Origin: Deltaproteobacteria bacterium
GTDB taxonomy: Bacteria > Desulfobacterota > Desulfuromonadia > Geobacterales > Pseudopelobacteraceae
Length of the DNA: 33,054 nt
NCBI GenBank assembly: GCA_014380135.1
Contig: JACMKN010000209.1
Span: 1-33,054 of the forward strand
Direction of reading: 5' to 3'
The position numbers and the translations under genes are program-made. The notes beneath the pieces were generated by a model. It was not told where the DNA came from. It searched no databases and worked only from the letters and a program-made list of their open reading frames with translations. Numbering within the stretch: the stretch's first letter is position 1; every line of letters starts with the position of its first letter. This document shows, piece after piece, positions 9,001 through 17,037 of this stretch.

Positions 9001-9309
9001 CCTTACGATATCCAGAATTTTCCTTGTTTAGAAAGTGTGTTATCAGACAAAAAAATTCAAAAGCTTGGTGAACAATATTTAGATGATCTTGAATTGAATA
9101 GCGTCATGCTGGAACGCCAACAAAAGACTACAGGTACTACCCAAACACAATCATTCAAAATACAAAAATCTAAAGAATTATTAGACCAAATTGATGCAAC
9201 ATTAGCGGCTCATTACGGCCTTAATGATGAAGAACTCGATTTCATAATCAACTACGACATCAAATACCGCATGGGCATAGGCGCGGGAGGCGATGAGGAT
9301 GCAGAGTAA
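6055..9309 (+). CDS. Eco57I/PglX-like N6-adenine DNA methyltransferase with C-terminal target-recognition region
   Basis: Motif I DPTCGSGAFLFAA; motif IV IGNPPYLEQREV; N-terminal VYQLEAIAEKSAFFVFVCE...GKVPDYATRKKIDSAITKLYHQHLIIYTNSGKRQQVWQ resembles the N-terminal domain of Eco57I-class type IIG-like enzymes. Confidence 0.88.
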   Translation: MSIKKSVFSKLIKNFQLRELFNQLGWNHTTKKEPVAVDSQVYQLEAIAEKSAFFVFVCETSGKVPDYATRKKIDSAITKLYHQHLIIYTNSGKRQQVWQLVVKELDKPAVVRETPYFSTQEPELLLQKLQHLFFTIDEEDNITIADVTGRIGGAFNTNAEKVTKKFYEGFKKEHTAFLSFIKGITESQDKDWYASLMLNRLMFIYFIQKKGFLNNDKFYLKTKLAETQSRKGKDNFYSFYRNFLLVLFHQGLGSPDNKKLENELGKVPYLNGGLFDVHELETTYTTIQIEDKAFERIFSFFDEYEWHLDTRQKATGKEINPDVIGYIFEKYINDRAAMGAYYTKEDITDYIGKNCIIPFLFDELKRHYPAALNKGSDVWKLLQLHTSDYIYPAIQHGVELELPAEIAKGLGDVSQRGEWNKPAPTETGYALPTEIWREVVERRRRYAEVKGKIEAGEIHEINDLITYNLNITKFAIDVIQNRADPELIRHFYKALEKITVLDPTCGSGAFLFAAMNILEPLYEACIGRMHAFVDEGGTGKFKIFDEVLKRVDAPEHPNLQYFIFKTIILNNLFGVDIMHEAIEIAKLRLFLKLVATVDVDYKKSNMGLEPLPDIDFNIRSGNSLVGFVSIDEVKKAVEGQLGFHDKDIASIEEGADYVKRAFSAFREAQIENDTTKKGAKKELADRLHKLNNRLDVYLGKLYGKDPKKVSDYKAWHDSHQPFHWFAEFYEIIHDRGGFDVIIGNPPYLEQREVKYSVKGFVTAESGAIHSMCVERSFNVTSKYASISMIVPLALVSTQRMLSTQNVIESTSCAWYSNFSWRPGKLFDTVNRALTIFISRKTDSNRVFSTNYKKWNAHSRDELMNQISYCEIPHDRHTSWRPKIGNKTEIKILEKLLKTGSSIGKFYGKSDNRVYYRTTGGLYWKIFTDFAPKFVLNGKKGHSSRETWFTLGTKSHIKSAVAVLSSDLFWWWYTVTSNLRDLNPYDIQNFPCLESVLSDKKIQKLGEQYLDDLELNSVMLERQQKTTGTTQTQSFKIQKSKELLDQIDATLAAHYGLNDEELDFIINYDIKYRMGIGAGGDEDAE

Positions 9310-9312
9310 ACC

Positions 9313-9756
9313 TTGATCGCCCCCTTACTTCATACACTTGGCAATACAGCACTCCTGCAGCAGTACAAAGTTGCCTTCCTCTGTTCGCGCAAATGCCCTG
9401 CCGCAGTAGTCCTTAAATCATTCGACTGGGCCATAGAACAACGCGACAAGGGCACCTGTATCATATCCGGTTTTCATTCTCGTATCGAGAAAGACGTACT
9501 CCATTATCTGCTGAAAGGCACTCAACCGGTCATCTTGGCCCTGGCCCGTGGCATGATGAAGAAATGGCCGTCAGAGATTAAGGCCGCTCTCGATGCCGAC
9601 CGTCTGCTGATCATTACCCGCTACGCCGACAGCGTCACCCATGCATCAGAAGAAACCTGCTTCCAGCGCAATCGCCTTATGATGGAACTGGCTGATGAGG
9701 TCGTAATCGGCTATGCCTCGCCGGGTGGGAATCTGGAACGGTTGTGCGGGGAGTAA
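9313..9756 (+). CDS. Small DprA/SLOG-like Rossmann-fold protein
   Basis: TTG start 4 nt after the MTase stop; QPVILALARGMMKKWPSEIKAALDADRLLIITRY...SEETCFQRNRLMMELADEVVIGYASPGGNLERL resembles a DprA/Smf core (…R.RL…LAD…V.GYASPGG.L). Confidence 0.6.
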   Translation: MIAPLLHTLGNTALLQQYKVAFLCSRKCPAAVVLKSFDWAIEQRDKGTCIISGFHSRIEKDVLHYLLKGTQPVILALARGMMKKWPSEIKAALDADRLLIITRYADSVTHASEETCFQRNRLMMELADEVVIGYASPGGNLERLCGE

Positions 9757-9955
9757 GAGAGTGCGGCGAAAAGCACTTCTCGACGATCGGGGTTGATCAA
9801 GGTGGTGAGAACTCTGAAAGAGGCGCTGACAATGTAATATGATCTGCTTATATGGCCTTGATCGCGGCGTAAATTTCTGCTGCGGATGTTTTGCAAACAA
9901 ATTATCTTTCAACGCACAATAATCAGTCGGTTGCGACACGGTTTCACGCAGAAAG

Positions 9956-10102
9956 ACGGCTGCCTCAGTCTACATCAATGGCGATCACAACATTCCGGCG
10001 GTGCTGACCACCACCGAAGACGAAGGGGGCATCACCAAGTCGCTCAAACTGCGCCAGATCGAGCCGGAGATTTTAAGCAGGATGTTTGAGGGGGAAGTTT
10101 AG
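9956..10102 (+). pseudogene. C-terminal fragment, probably of a site-specific DNA methyltransferase
   Basis: Reads TAASVYINGDHNIPAVLTTTEDEGGITKSLKLRQIEPEILSRMFEGEV* with no matching upstream gene; assignment from recall of MTase C-termini only. Confidence 0.35.
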
Positions 10103-10105
10103 ACA

Positions 10106-10390
10106 TCAAAAAGAGTCTGGCCACTGTTGTGCACCATGAAAAATTCTCAGTATTTGGATCTTATCACGTTTGATTCGATAGGCGGCAATGAAGGGAGTAC
10201 GGACGATGACCAGCTCTCTCGTCCCTTTGACACGACCTGCCCGGCCGCGTTGGCGATGCTCAATCAACCCCGCTATCTGCTGTTCAATTTCATCACCTTG
10301 TTCAATGGCAGCCACCGGATTATCGTCAGCAATAAAGTCAACTATCGTGTTGAAATCACGCTCGGCAGCAGGCAACCATTCGATAATCAT
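10106..10390 (-). CDS. ParE/RelE-family toxin
   Basis: MIIEWLPAAERDFNTIVDFIADDNPVAAIEQGDEIEQQIAGLIEHRQRGRAGRVKGTRELVIVRTPFIAAYRIKRDKIQILRIFHGAQQWP is a typical ParE/RelE pattern. Confidence 0.9.
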   Translation of the reverse strand: MIIEWLPAAERDFNTIVDFIADDNPVAAIEQGDEIEQQIAGLIEHRQRGRAGRVKGTRELVIVRTPFIAAYRIKRDKIQILRIFHGAQQWPDSF

Positions 10391-10761
10391 GATGGTTTGC
10401 TCTTTATGGCGCGAGCTTGCATAGTTTTCTTTTTCTCGTTCCAGCGGGAACTGACCGTCTCGTGGGGAATAAACTCTGTCACGGGGTTATCGGCAACGAC
10501 CAAAGCGGTTTCCACTTGGCTGTGGAACCATTGGTCATGTTTTTGCGCGACATCGGATGGTGAAGAAGCTTCAAATACATCCGGTTCAATCGCTCCCATA
10601 TGATAAAGCGGCAATTCTGTAGTGCTCTGTTTATGAGACTTAGTTTTGATGGTTTTTGCTTTCAGGTATTCAGCAAAATCAAGGACCTCATTGACCTTGG
10701 CGGGTGGCAGTTCGCGCAGAAGGTTCAGAACCCGTTCAGTTTTATGTGCAAGCGATGACAT
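10387..10761 (-). CDS. Cognate antitoxin (DUF2281-like N-terminus)
   Basis: MSSLAHKTERVLNLLRELPPAKVNEVLDFAEYLKAKTIKTK...; overlaps the toxin start by 4 nt. Confidence 0.65.
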   Translation of the reverse strand: MSSLAHKTERVLNLLRELPPAKVNEVLDFAEYLKAKTIKTKSHKQSTTELPLYHMGAIEPDVFEASSPSDVAQKHDQWFHSQVETALVVADNPVTEFIPHETVSSRWNEKKKTMQARAIKSKPS

Positions 10762-10781
10762 ATCGACACCTCCGAGCTTGA

Positions 10782-10810
10782 AAGATAACAGTATATGAAG
10801 ATGCCGTCAA
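10782..10810 (-). promoter_or_regulatory. Candidate sigma70 promoter of the TA module
   Basis: Minus strand TTGACG - 17 nt - TATCTT upstream of the antitoxin ATG. Confidence 0.45.
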
Positions 10811-10868
10811 TTAGTTGAATTCGTAGGAGCGGCATGTTTGCGCGATAATTTGTAAAGGAATAATACCA

Positions 10869-11075
10869 ATGAGCTTTCATAAACAGCTGGTACTCAATCG
10901 CTGGATGTACGGCTTCTTCTGTGGCCGCAGCCTGCACGCATTTAAAGCTCGTCTTGGCGATGACCGGCATGAGGGGATTGAAGATGACGGCCAGACTCGC
11001 TTCTTTCATGAGTTGTCACGCAATCTAGTTGCGACTCTGCTTCTTGTACGTGGGCTGTTCCTGTGGTATTTTTAA
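10869..11075 (+). pseudogene. N-terminal fragment, probably of a DEAD/SNF2-type helicase of an R-M-like system
   Basis: MSFHKQLVLNRWMYGFFCGRSLHAFKARLGDDRHEGIEDDGQTRFFHELSRNLV... resembles the start of large helicase subunits found next to DNA methyltransferases; then loses similarity and stops. From recall only. Confidence 0.35.
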
Positions 11076-11109
11076 GACTCGTTTAAACACTTGCAGACAG
11101 GAGTCCATC

Positions 11110-11514
11110 ATGACAATTCAGCAGCAGATCGAAAAATTTCTGGCATCGCCCGCCTTTGGCGTGGTGGGCGCATCCACCAACCGCCACAAGTATGGCAACA
11201 AGGTACTGCGCTGCTATCTGCAGCATGGCAAGACGTCTATTCCGGTTAATTCCAAAGAATCCGAGATAGAAGGGGTGTCCTGCGTTGCGACCATTGACGG
11301 CCTGCCGGCGGAGGTCAAGAGCATCTCGATGATCACTCCCCCGGCCGTGACGGCACAACTGGTGCCGCTGGCCATCGCCAAGGGAATCGAGAATATCTGG
11401 ATGCAGCCGGGCGCCGAGCATCCCGATGCGGTGGCGCTCTGCCAAAAAAGCGGAATTAATGTTATTGCCGACGGAAGCTGTGTGCTGGTGGTGCTGGGCT
11501 ATCATGAACACTGA
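11110..11514 (+). CDS. CoA-binding protein (YccU-like)
   Basis: AFGVVGASTNRHKYGNKVLRCYLQHGKTSIPVNSKESEIEGVSC...IWMQPGAEHPDAV. Confidence 0.9.
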   Translation: MTIQQQIEKFLASPAFGVVGASTNRHKYGNKVLRCYLQHGKTSIPVNSKESEIEGVSCVATIDGLPAEVKSISMITPPAVTAQLVPLAIAKGIENIWMQPGAEHPDAVALCQKSGINVIADGSCVLVVLGYHEH

Positions 11515-11594
11515 AAGCGAGGCGCCGCATTTTTTCGGCAACTGGTGAGTAAATGCTTGCCATACCAACGAAAACCTGACATAGTGGCATACTT

Positions 11595-11626
11595 CGACGG
11601 GCATAACTGCCCGTCGTTTTATTTTT
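11595..11626 (+). terminator. Rho-independent terminator upstream of typA
   Basis: Perfect 9-bp stem CGACGGGCA-taac-TGCCCGTCG followed by TTTTATTTTT. Confidence 0.8.
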
Positions 11627-11648
11627 CAGGAATTGAGGAGTTTTACCG

Positions 11649-13454
11649 ATGCAGGAACGAATCAGAAACATAGCCATTATTGCCCACGTTGACCACGGCA
11701 AGACCACCCTGGTTGATGCCATGCTTAAACACGCCGGAGTTTACCGCGCCAATGAAGCCATAACCGAGCGGGTCATGGACTCGAATGACCTTGAGAAAGA
11801 GCGCGGCATCACCATCCTGGCCAAGAGCCTCTCGATCCATCACGGCCAATACAAGATCAATATCGTTGATACCCCCGGTCACGCCGACTTCGGCGGTGAG
11901 GTGGAGCGAGTTCTCAAGATGGTGGACTCCGTACTGCTGCTGGTGGACGCCCTGGACGGCCCCATGCCGCAGACCCGCTTCGTACTGAAAAAATCGCTCG
12001 ACCTGAACTTGAAGCCGATCGTAGTCATCAACAAGATCGACCGCCCCGGCAGCCGCCCGGAGGAAGTCCTTAATATGGTATTCGATCTCTTCTGCGAACT
12101 GAATGCATCCGACGATCAGCTCGATTTTCCGGTGGTCTACACCAGTGCCAAGATGGGCTACGCCAAGCTGGATATCAACGTCGAGTCGAACAGCATGGAA
12201 CCGCTCTTTGCGGTGGTAGAGGCCAACGTGCGTCCCCCCAAGGGAGATGTCAATGCACCCTTCCAGATGCTGATCGCCAACATCGATTACAACGACTACA
12301 TCGGCCGCATGGCGACCGGCCGTATTTTCAACGGCAAGGTTCGCGCTGGTGAAACGGTGGCCATGATCAAGCAGGACGGAACAATCACCAAGGGACGCAT
12401 CACCAAGCTGCTCGGCTACGAAGGGTTGAAGCAGGTCGATATTGAAGAGGCCGGAACGGGCGATATCGTTACCGTGGCCGGGTTCGAAGAGGTCAGCATC
12501 GGCGAAACCCTGGCCTCGGCCGAGAACCCCATCGCGGTTCCCTACGTCTCCATCGACGAGCCGACCCTGTCGATGAACTTCATCGTCAACACCTCCCCCT
12601 TTGCCGGTCGCGAAGGTAAATGGGTCACCTCGCGCAACATCCGCGAGCGCCTGACCAAAGAACTGCGCACCAATGTTTCCCTGCGAGTAGCGGACACCGA
12701 CAGCCCTGATACTTTCATGGTTTCCGGCCGCGGCGAGCTGCACCTCTCGATCCTGATCGAGACTATGCGCCGCGAAGGATTTGAGCTGGCTGTTTCCAAG
12801 CCTGAAGTCATCGTCCGGATCAAGGACGGCGTCAAAATGGAGCCTATGGAGTATCTGGTGGTGGACGTCGCCTCCGAGTTTCAGGGCGCCATCATCGAGA
12901 AAATGGGGCCACGCAAAGGGGAAATGGTTGCCATGGCCCCCATGGGCGAGATGGTCCGTCTGGAGTTCATCATACCGGCGCGTGGCCTGATCGGTCTGCG
13001 CGGTGAGGTTCTGACCGATACCCGTGGCACGGCGGTCATGACCCATACTTTTCACGAATATGCCCCTTACAAGGGTGACATCCCCGGCCGTAAAAACGGT
13101 GCTCTGATGGCCATGGACCATGGCGAAACCACCGCCTATTCGCTGGACGCCCTGCAGCCGCGCGGCACACTCTTCATCGGAGCCGGGGTCGAAGTCTACG
13201 GCGGCATGATCATCGGCCAGAACAACAAGGATAACGATCTGGATATCAACCCCTGCAAGGGCAAGAAGTTGACCAACGTACGTGCCTCCGGCACCGACGA
13301 CGCCATCAAGCTGACCCCGCCACGCATAATGACGCTTGAACAGGCGCTGGAGTTTATCGAGGACGACGAACTGGTGGAGGTTACCCCCAATTCAATTCGT
13401 CTGCGTAAGAAAGAGCTCGATCCCAACCGGCGCAAGCGGTCATCCAAAGGGTAG
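11649..13454 (+). CDS. typA: Ribosome-associated GTPase TypA/BipA
   Basis: AHVDHGKTTLVDAML, DLEKERGITILAKSLSI, DTPGHADFGGEVERVL, NKIDRPGSRPEEV. Confidence 0.97.
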   Translation: MQERIRNIAIIAHVDHGKTTLVDAMLKHAGVYRANEAITERVMDSNDLEKERGITILAKSLSIHHGQYKINIVDTPGHADFGGEVERVLKMVDSVLLLVDALDGPMPQTRFVLKKSLDLNLKPIVVINKIDRPGSRPEEVLNMVFDLFCELNASDDQLDFPVVYTSAKMGYAKLDINVESNSMEPLFAVVEANVRPPKGDVNAPFQMLIANIDYNDYIGRMATGRIFNGKVRAGETVAMIKQDGTITKGRITKLLGYEGLKQVDIEEAGTGDIVTVAGFEEVSIGETLASAENPIAVPYVSIDEPTLSMNFIVNTSPFAGREGKWVTSRNIRERLTKELRTNVSLRVADTDSPDTFMVSGRGELHLSILIETMRREGFELAVSKPEVIVRIKDGVKMEPMEYLVVDVASEFQGAIIEKMGPRKGEMVAMAPMGEMVRLEFIIPARGLIGLRGEVLTDTRGTAVMTHTFHEYAPYKGDIPGRKNGALMAMDHGETTAYSLDALQPRGTLFIGAGVEVYGGMIIGQNNKDNDLDINPCKGKKLTNVRASGTDDAIKLTPPRIMTLEQALEFIEDDELVEVTPNSIRLRKKELDPNRRKRSSKG

Positions 13455-13478
13455 TTTGTCTTTGTTTTTCGAACAAAG

Positions 13479-13508
13479 AAGGCCGGGATTTATTTCCCGG
13501 CCTTTTTT
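13479..13508 (+). terminator. Rho-independent terminator after typA
   Basis: AAGGCCGGGA-tttatt-TCCCGGCCTT followed by TTTT. Confidence 0.85.
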
Positions 13509-13640
13509 GTGTAAAAAGCGTTATTGGCGAATCAACGTTATGTAAATAACTGGATTTAAACATTTCATAAGTGCTATATAACTATGGATTCTGAACCCGG
13601 GAAGTTTTGTTGTCACTCCGGATTTAGCAGAGGAATGGGC

Positions 13641-16193
13641 ATGGAGCAGAATACTTCAATTCCCAATTACAGCACATTCAAGCGCGCCATCGTTTCTGCT
13701 GTCAGCGTTCTGATACTGTTTATCATCGGTTTTTCCGTCTGGAAAGCGGTGGTGGAGTATCGCCTGACGATCCGTGCCGCCGAGCTGCAGTCACGTGGTT
13801 ATGCCAGAGCACTCAAGGAGCATGCTGATCGAGCCTTCGGCGAGGCTGACAACATCCTGCTGGATACCCTGGATCATATCAGACAGCATGGCGGTATCAA
13901 CAAAGAGAGCAGCTCCTCTCTTCGCGATTTTCTGAATCGCCATCCCCGCAACATCCCTCAGGTCGGCGCAATATTTCTGGTCAATCGTGAGGGCCTGTTG
14001 TTTGGCCATACCCTTAATGACGATGTCAAGCAAATCAGCGTGGCTGACCGCGAATATTTTTTGCATCATCGCGCCAACCCCGAAGATGACACCCCTTTTC
14101 TATCGCGCCCGGCAAAAAGCAGGGTCAACGGCAAGTGGCGTTTTTACCTGTCGCGACCGGTCCGTTCGGCCAGCGGAACCTTTGATGGCCTGGTGGCGGT
14201 TGCCTTTGAAATGGAATATTTTCAGGAGTTCTATGCTTCTCTGGACCTTGGAAAAAAGGGTCGGATAGTCATTCTGAGGAAAGACGGCGTGATGCTTCTT
14301 TCGCAGCCCTTCAAGGAATCCGACTTCTCCGCCGATTTCAAGAAGTCACATTTATTCAGGACCTATCTTCCCAAGGCACCCGGCGGAACCTTCCGTGTCG
14401 CCAGCGGCAAGGCCCTGTTGGAATCCCAGGGCCGCATCATTTCTTACGAATCGTTGTACAGCTTTCCGATAGTCGTCAATGCCAATATGGGAACCGATGA
14501 TGTGACGGCACCCTGGCGGGAAAGTACCTACAAGCAGGGCTTCATTACGCTGGCGGCCTGTCTGGCGCTGGTAGTTCTGACGGTAATCCTGCTGCGCCAG
14601 ATCAAGCGTATCGAGCAGGCTTATCGCCGCCAGGTCGAACAGCAAGCCGAGATCAGCACCGCCGGGGAACGCTATCGCCTGTTGGTCGATAATCTTCCGG
14701 TTGTCACCTGGCAATCGGATGAGCATGGCAAGACCCAGTTTATCAGCCGTGTTGCAACCAAGATTGAAGGGTATACACCCGAAGAAATCTACGCTGGCGG
14801 GAACGCGCTCTGGCTTGACAGAATTCATCCCGACGATTTGCAGATGGTTTCCGAGGCATTCAGGGCGCTGTTTGCAGACGGAGCGGTCTACGACATTCAG
14901 TTCCGCATAAAACACAAGGCCGGACACTGGATCTGGGTGCATGATTTCGCATTTGCAACTTCACTGCAAAATGGCGTCAAGGTTGCTCATGGCGTGTTCA
15001 GTGATGTCACTGCCCGCAAACAGGCCGAGGATGAGCGCGACCAGCTGGAAATACAGCTGCGACAGGCGCAGAAGATGGAGGCGATCGGGCATCTGGCAGG
15101 TGGAATTGCCCACGATTTCAATAACCTGCTGACGCCTATCATGGGCTATGCCGAAATGGCGGCTGCCTCGGTTTCAGATCAGGATCCTTTGGTTCCCAGG
15201 CTGGCCGGTATCATTGCCGCTGCCCACAAGGCCAAAGAACTGACTCAACAGCTGTTGAGCTTCGGACGCCGGCAGTCAATTGTCACCGAGGTAATTGACC
15301 TGAACGAAGTCATTCTCTCCTTTAATGACATTGTGCGGCGCACCATCCGGGAAAGTATTCGTATCGACCTGCTGCTTGATCCGGAAGGTTCATACATCAA
15401 GGCCGACAGATCCCAGATAGAGCAGATCATTCTCAATATGACCGTCAACGCCCAGGATGCTTTTGACGGAACTCATGGGCGGATCAATATTGAGACCTGC
15501 CGGGTGTGGATGGATGGGGAGAATGCACGTTTGCATCCCGGCATGCTGCCAGGAGAATATGTGCTGCTTTCGTTCCGCGACAATGGCTGTGGAATGAGCG
15601 CTGATGTGGTGAACCATATCTTCGAGCCGTTTTTCACCACTAAACGGGTCGGCCATGGCACCGGTCTTGGTCTGGCCACAGTCTACGGCATCGTCAAGCA
15701 GCATGACGCCCACATTGCGGTTGTCAGTCAAGAAGATGAGGGTACTACCTTCACAATTTATTTCCCCTGTTGTGATCAGGTCCCCCTGTTTCAACCACAG
15801 ATTGCTCAGCGGGATCACAGCCGGAACAGTGGAGAGGCAACAATCCTGGTGGTTGAGGATAATGAAATGGTCAGGGAGATGGTGCGGGAAATGCTGGAGG
15901 GGAGTGGCTATACAATCCTGACGGCCGCCGATCCGCTCGCAGCGATTGAGCTACTTGCCGGATGCGGTACCGGTATCGATCTGCTGGTCTCGGATGTGGT
16001 TATGCCCGGCATGAACGGGCCGGAGTTGTATGAACAGCTGGTCGTGCAGTTGCCCTCTCTCAAGGTTGTGTACATATCCGGTTATCCGGTCAACCCCGGT
16101 TTGCGGGGCGTACATTTTGAGGACGAAGTGAATTACCTGCAAAAACCCTTTACCGCCGAAGCCTTGCTGGAACGAATCAGGCAGGTGCTGTGA
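13641..16193 (+). CDS. Hybrid sensor histidine kinase (Cache-like sensor, PAS, HisKA, HATPase, C-terminal REC)
   Basis: N-terminal TM and periplasmic region; PAS ([27 protein letters not shown]); H-box [62 protein letters not shown]...[19 protein letters not shown]. Confidence 0.93.
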   Translation: MEQNTSIPNYSTFKRAIVSAVSVLILFIIGFSVWKAVVEYRLTIRAAELQSRGYARALKEHADRAFGEADNILLDTLDHIRQHGGINKESSSSLRDFLNRHPRNIPQVGAIFLVNREGLLFGHTLNDDVKQISVADREYFLHHRANPEDDTPFLSRPAKSRVNGKWRFYLSRPVRSASGTFDGLVAVAFEMEYFQEFYASLDLGKKGRIVILRKDGVMLLSQPFKESDFSADFKKSHLFRTYLPKAPGGTFRVASGKALLESQGRIISYESLYSFPIVVNANMGTDDVTAPWRESTYKQGFITLAACLALVVLTVILLRQIKRIEQAYRRQVEQQAEISTAGERYRLLVDNLPVVTWQSDEHGKTQFISRVATKIEGYTPEEIYAGGNALWLDRIHPDDLQMVSEAFRALFADGAVYDIQFRIKHKAGHWIWVHDFAFATSLQNGVKVAHGVFSDVTARKQAEDERDQLEIQLRQAQKMEAIGHLAGGIAHDFNNLLTPIMGYAEMAAASVSDQDPLVPRLAGIIAAAHKAKELTQQLLSFGRRQSIVTEVIDLNEVILSFNDIVRRTIRESIRIDLLLDPEGSYIKADRSQIEQIILNMTVNAQDAFDGTHGRINIETCRVWMDGENARLHPGMLPGEYVLLSFRDNGCGMSADVVNHIFEPFFTTKRVGHGTGLGLATVYGIVKQHDAHIAVVSQEDEGTTFTIYFPCCDQVPLFQPQIAQRDHSRNSGEATILVVEDNEMVREMVREMLEGSGYTILTAADPLAAIELLAGCGTGIDLLVSDVVMPGMNGPELYEQLVVQLPSLKVVYISGYPVNPGLRGVHFEDEVNYLQKPFTAEALLERIRQVL

Positions 16194-16214
16194 CGTTTTT
16201 CTCTTCCCCTTCTT

Positions 16215-16568
16215 TCAAAAAGATACACTGGCCACAACACTGAAGCCGTTGATGGCAGAATTTTCTTCTCTCTGAGGTTTGCGTTGCTGTTCCGCTGGCT
16301 TGAATTGATCAGCCGGCGAATTGTACGCAACGATGAAGCGTGCGCATCCGCACTGGATCAGGAAATCACCTTTTTCATCAAGTTTCATCCGGAGCTTCTG
16401 CAGTGCGGGAAGGGCATTGCCGCTAGAACTTGCGGACAGCGGTACGGCACTGCGCAAAAAGAGCTCTGTTTCGGCCCATACGGGCGTAGCGAGTAGTGAA
16501 ATGAGAACGGATACGAGGATGGGGATCGCTGCGATGCTGCTTGTTGTTCGAGGATGTCGGGCCTTCAT
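16215..16568 (-). CDS. Small predicted secreted/exported protein
   Basis: Signal peptide-like MKARHPRTTSSIAAIPILVSVLISLLATPVWA; GGGGGAGATC ribosome-binding site before ATG; downstream of the riboswitch. Confidence 0.6.
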   Translation of the reverse strand: MKARHPRTTSSIAAIPILVSVLISLLATPVWAETELFLRSAVPLSASSSGNALPALQKLRMKLDEKGDFLIQCGCARFIVAYNSPADQFKPAEQQRKPQREENSAINGFSVVASVSF

Positions 16569-16617
16569 GATCTCCCCCTTTCACGGGCGTTGCGCATGTA
16601 AGCGCAACGTTCGGCGA

Positions 16618-16660
16618 CAAAAAACGGGTCGCCATCTCGTTGAGATATTTCGGCGACCCG
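16618..16660 (-). terminator. Expression-platform terminator of the GEMM-I-like riboswitch
   Basis: Minus strand CGGGTCGCC(GAAAT)ATCTC-aac-GAGATGGCGACCCG followed by TTTTTT. Confidence 0.85.
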
Positions 16661-16728
16661 GCTGTCTCGGGGAGACCCTTGGGCTTTCCGTCCCATCCTC
16701 GCGGATGGTTTAGTAGTATCGTTTATCC
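16651..16728 (-). ncRNA. GEMM-I-like cyclic dinucleotide riboswitch aptamer
   Basis: Minus-strand RNA AAACGAUACUACUAAACCAUCC-GCGA-GGAUGGGACGGAAAGCCCAAGGGUCUC-CCC-GAGACAGCCGGGUCGCC: AAACC, GNRA-capped 6-bp stem, GGGACGnAAAGCC, P3 hairpin, AGCCGGG. Confidence 0.8.
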
Positions 16729-17037
16729 CGCTATAATCTGCGTTATAGCCATAACTGCAAAATACACTCCAATTGGATGTGATAATAAACTGTGAAACAT
16801 TACCGGGTGTTGTGTTTAGATATGTTTTATGGCAAGCATGAAAGGCTGCGCAAAATAACACAATAGAGCTTTTTGGCTGACAATATTTGTTGCTTACTGC
16901 CGAAAAGTTCTATCTGGCTGAATTTTTGTCCATCCATATCGCTTTTGCCGCTTCTGCAGAAGTAATCAGGTGATTTTAGGCCGTCCGGATGTTATAGTTC
17001 CGGGCATATCTCAGATTATAAACACGGAGTATCCGGC

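Noticed and set aside
2735-9309. Complete DISARM or BREX system
   Set aside because: No drmA/drmB, brxA/B/C or pglZ homologue visible in the window
10127-10603. 158-aa plus-strand ORF over the TA module
   Set aside because: No recognisable domain; the overlapping minus-strand toxin and antitoxin are clear
11643-13121. 492-aa minus-strand ORF
   Set aside because: Lies opposite typA; low-complexity His/Asp/Gly-rich translation typical of an antisense shadow of a GC-rich gene
16862-17037. Cobalamin riboswitch upstream of cobL
   Set aside because: Looked for a B12-box-like motif (GCCACTG) before the cobalamin genes and saw none
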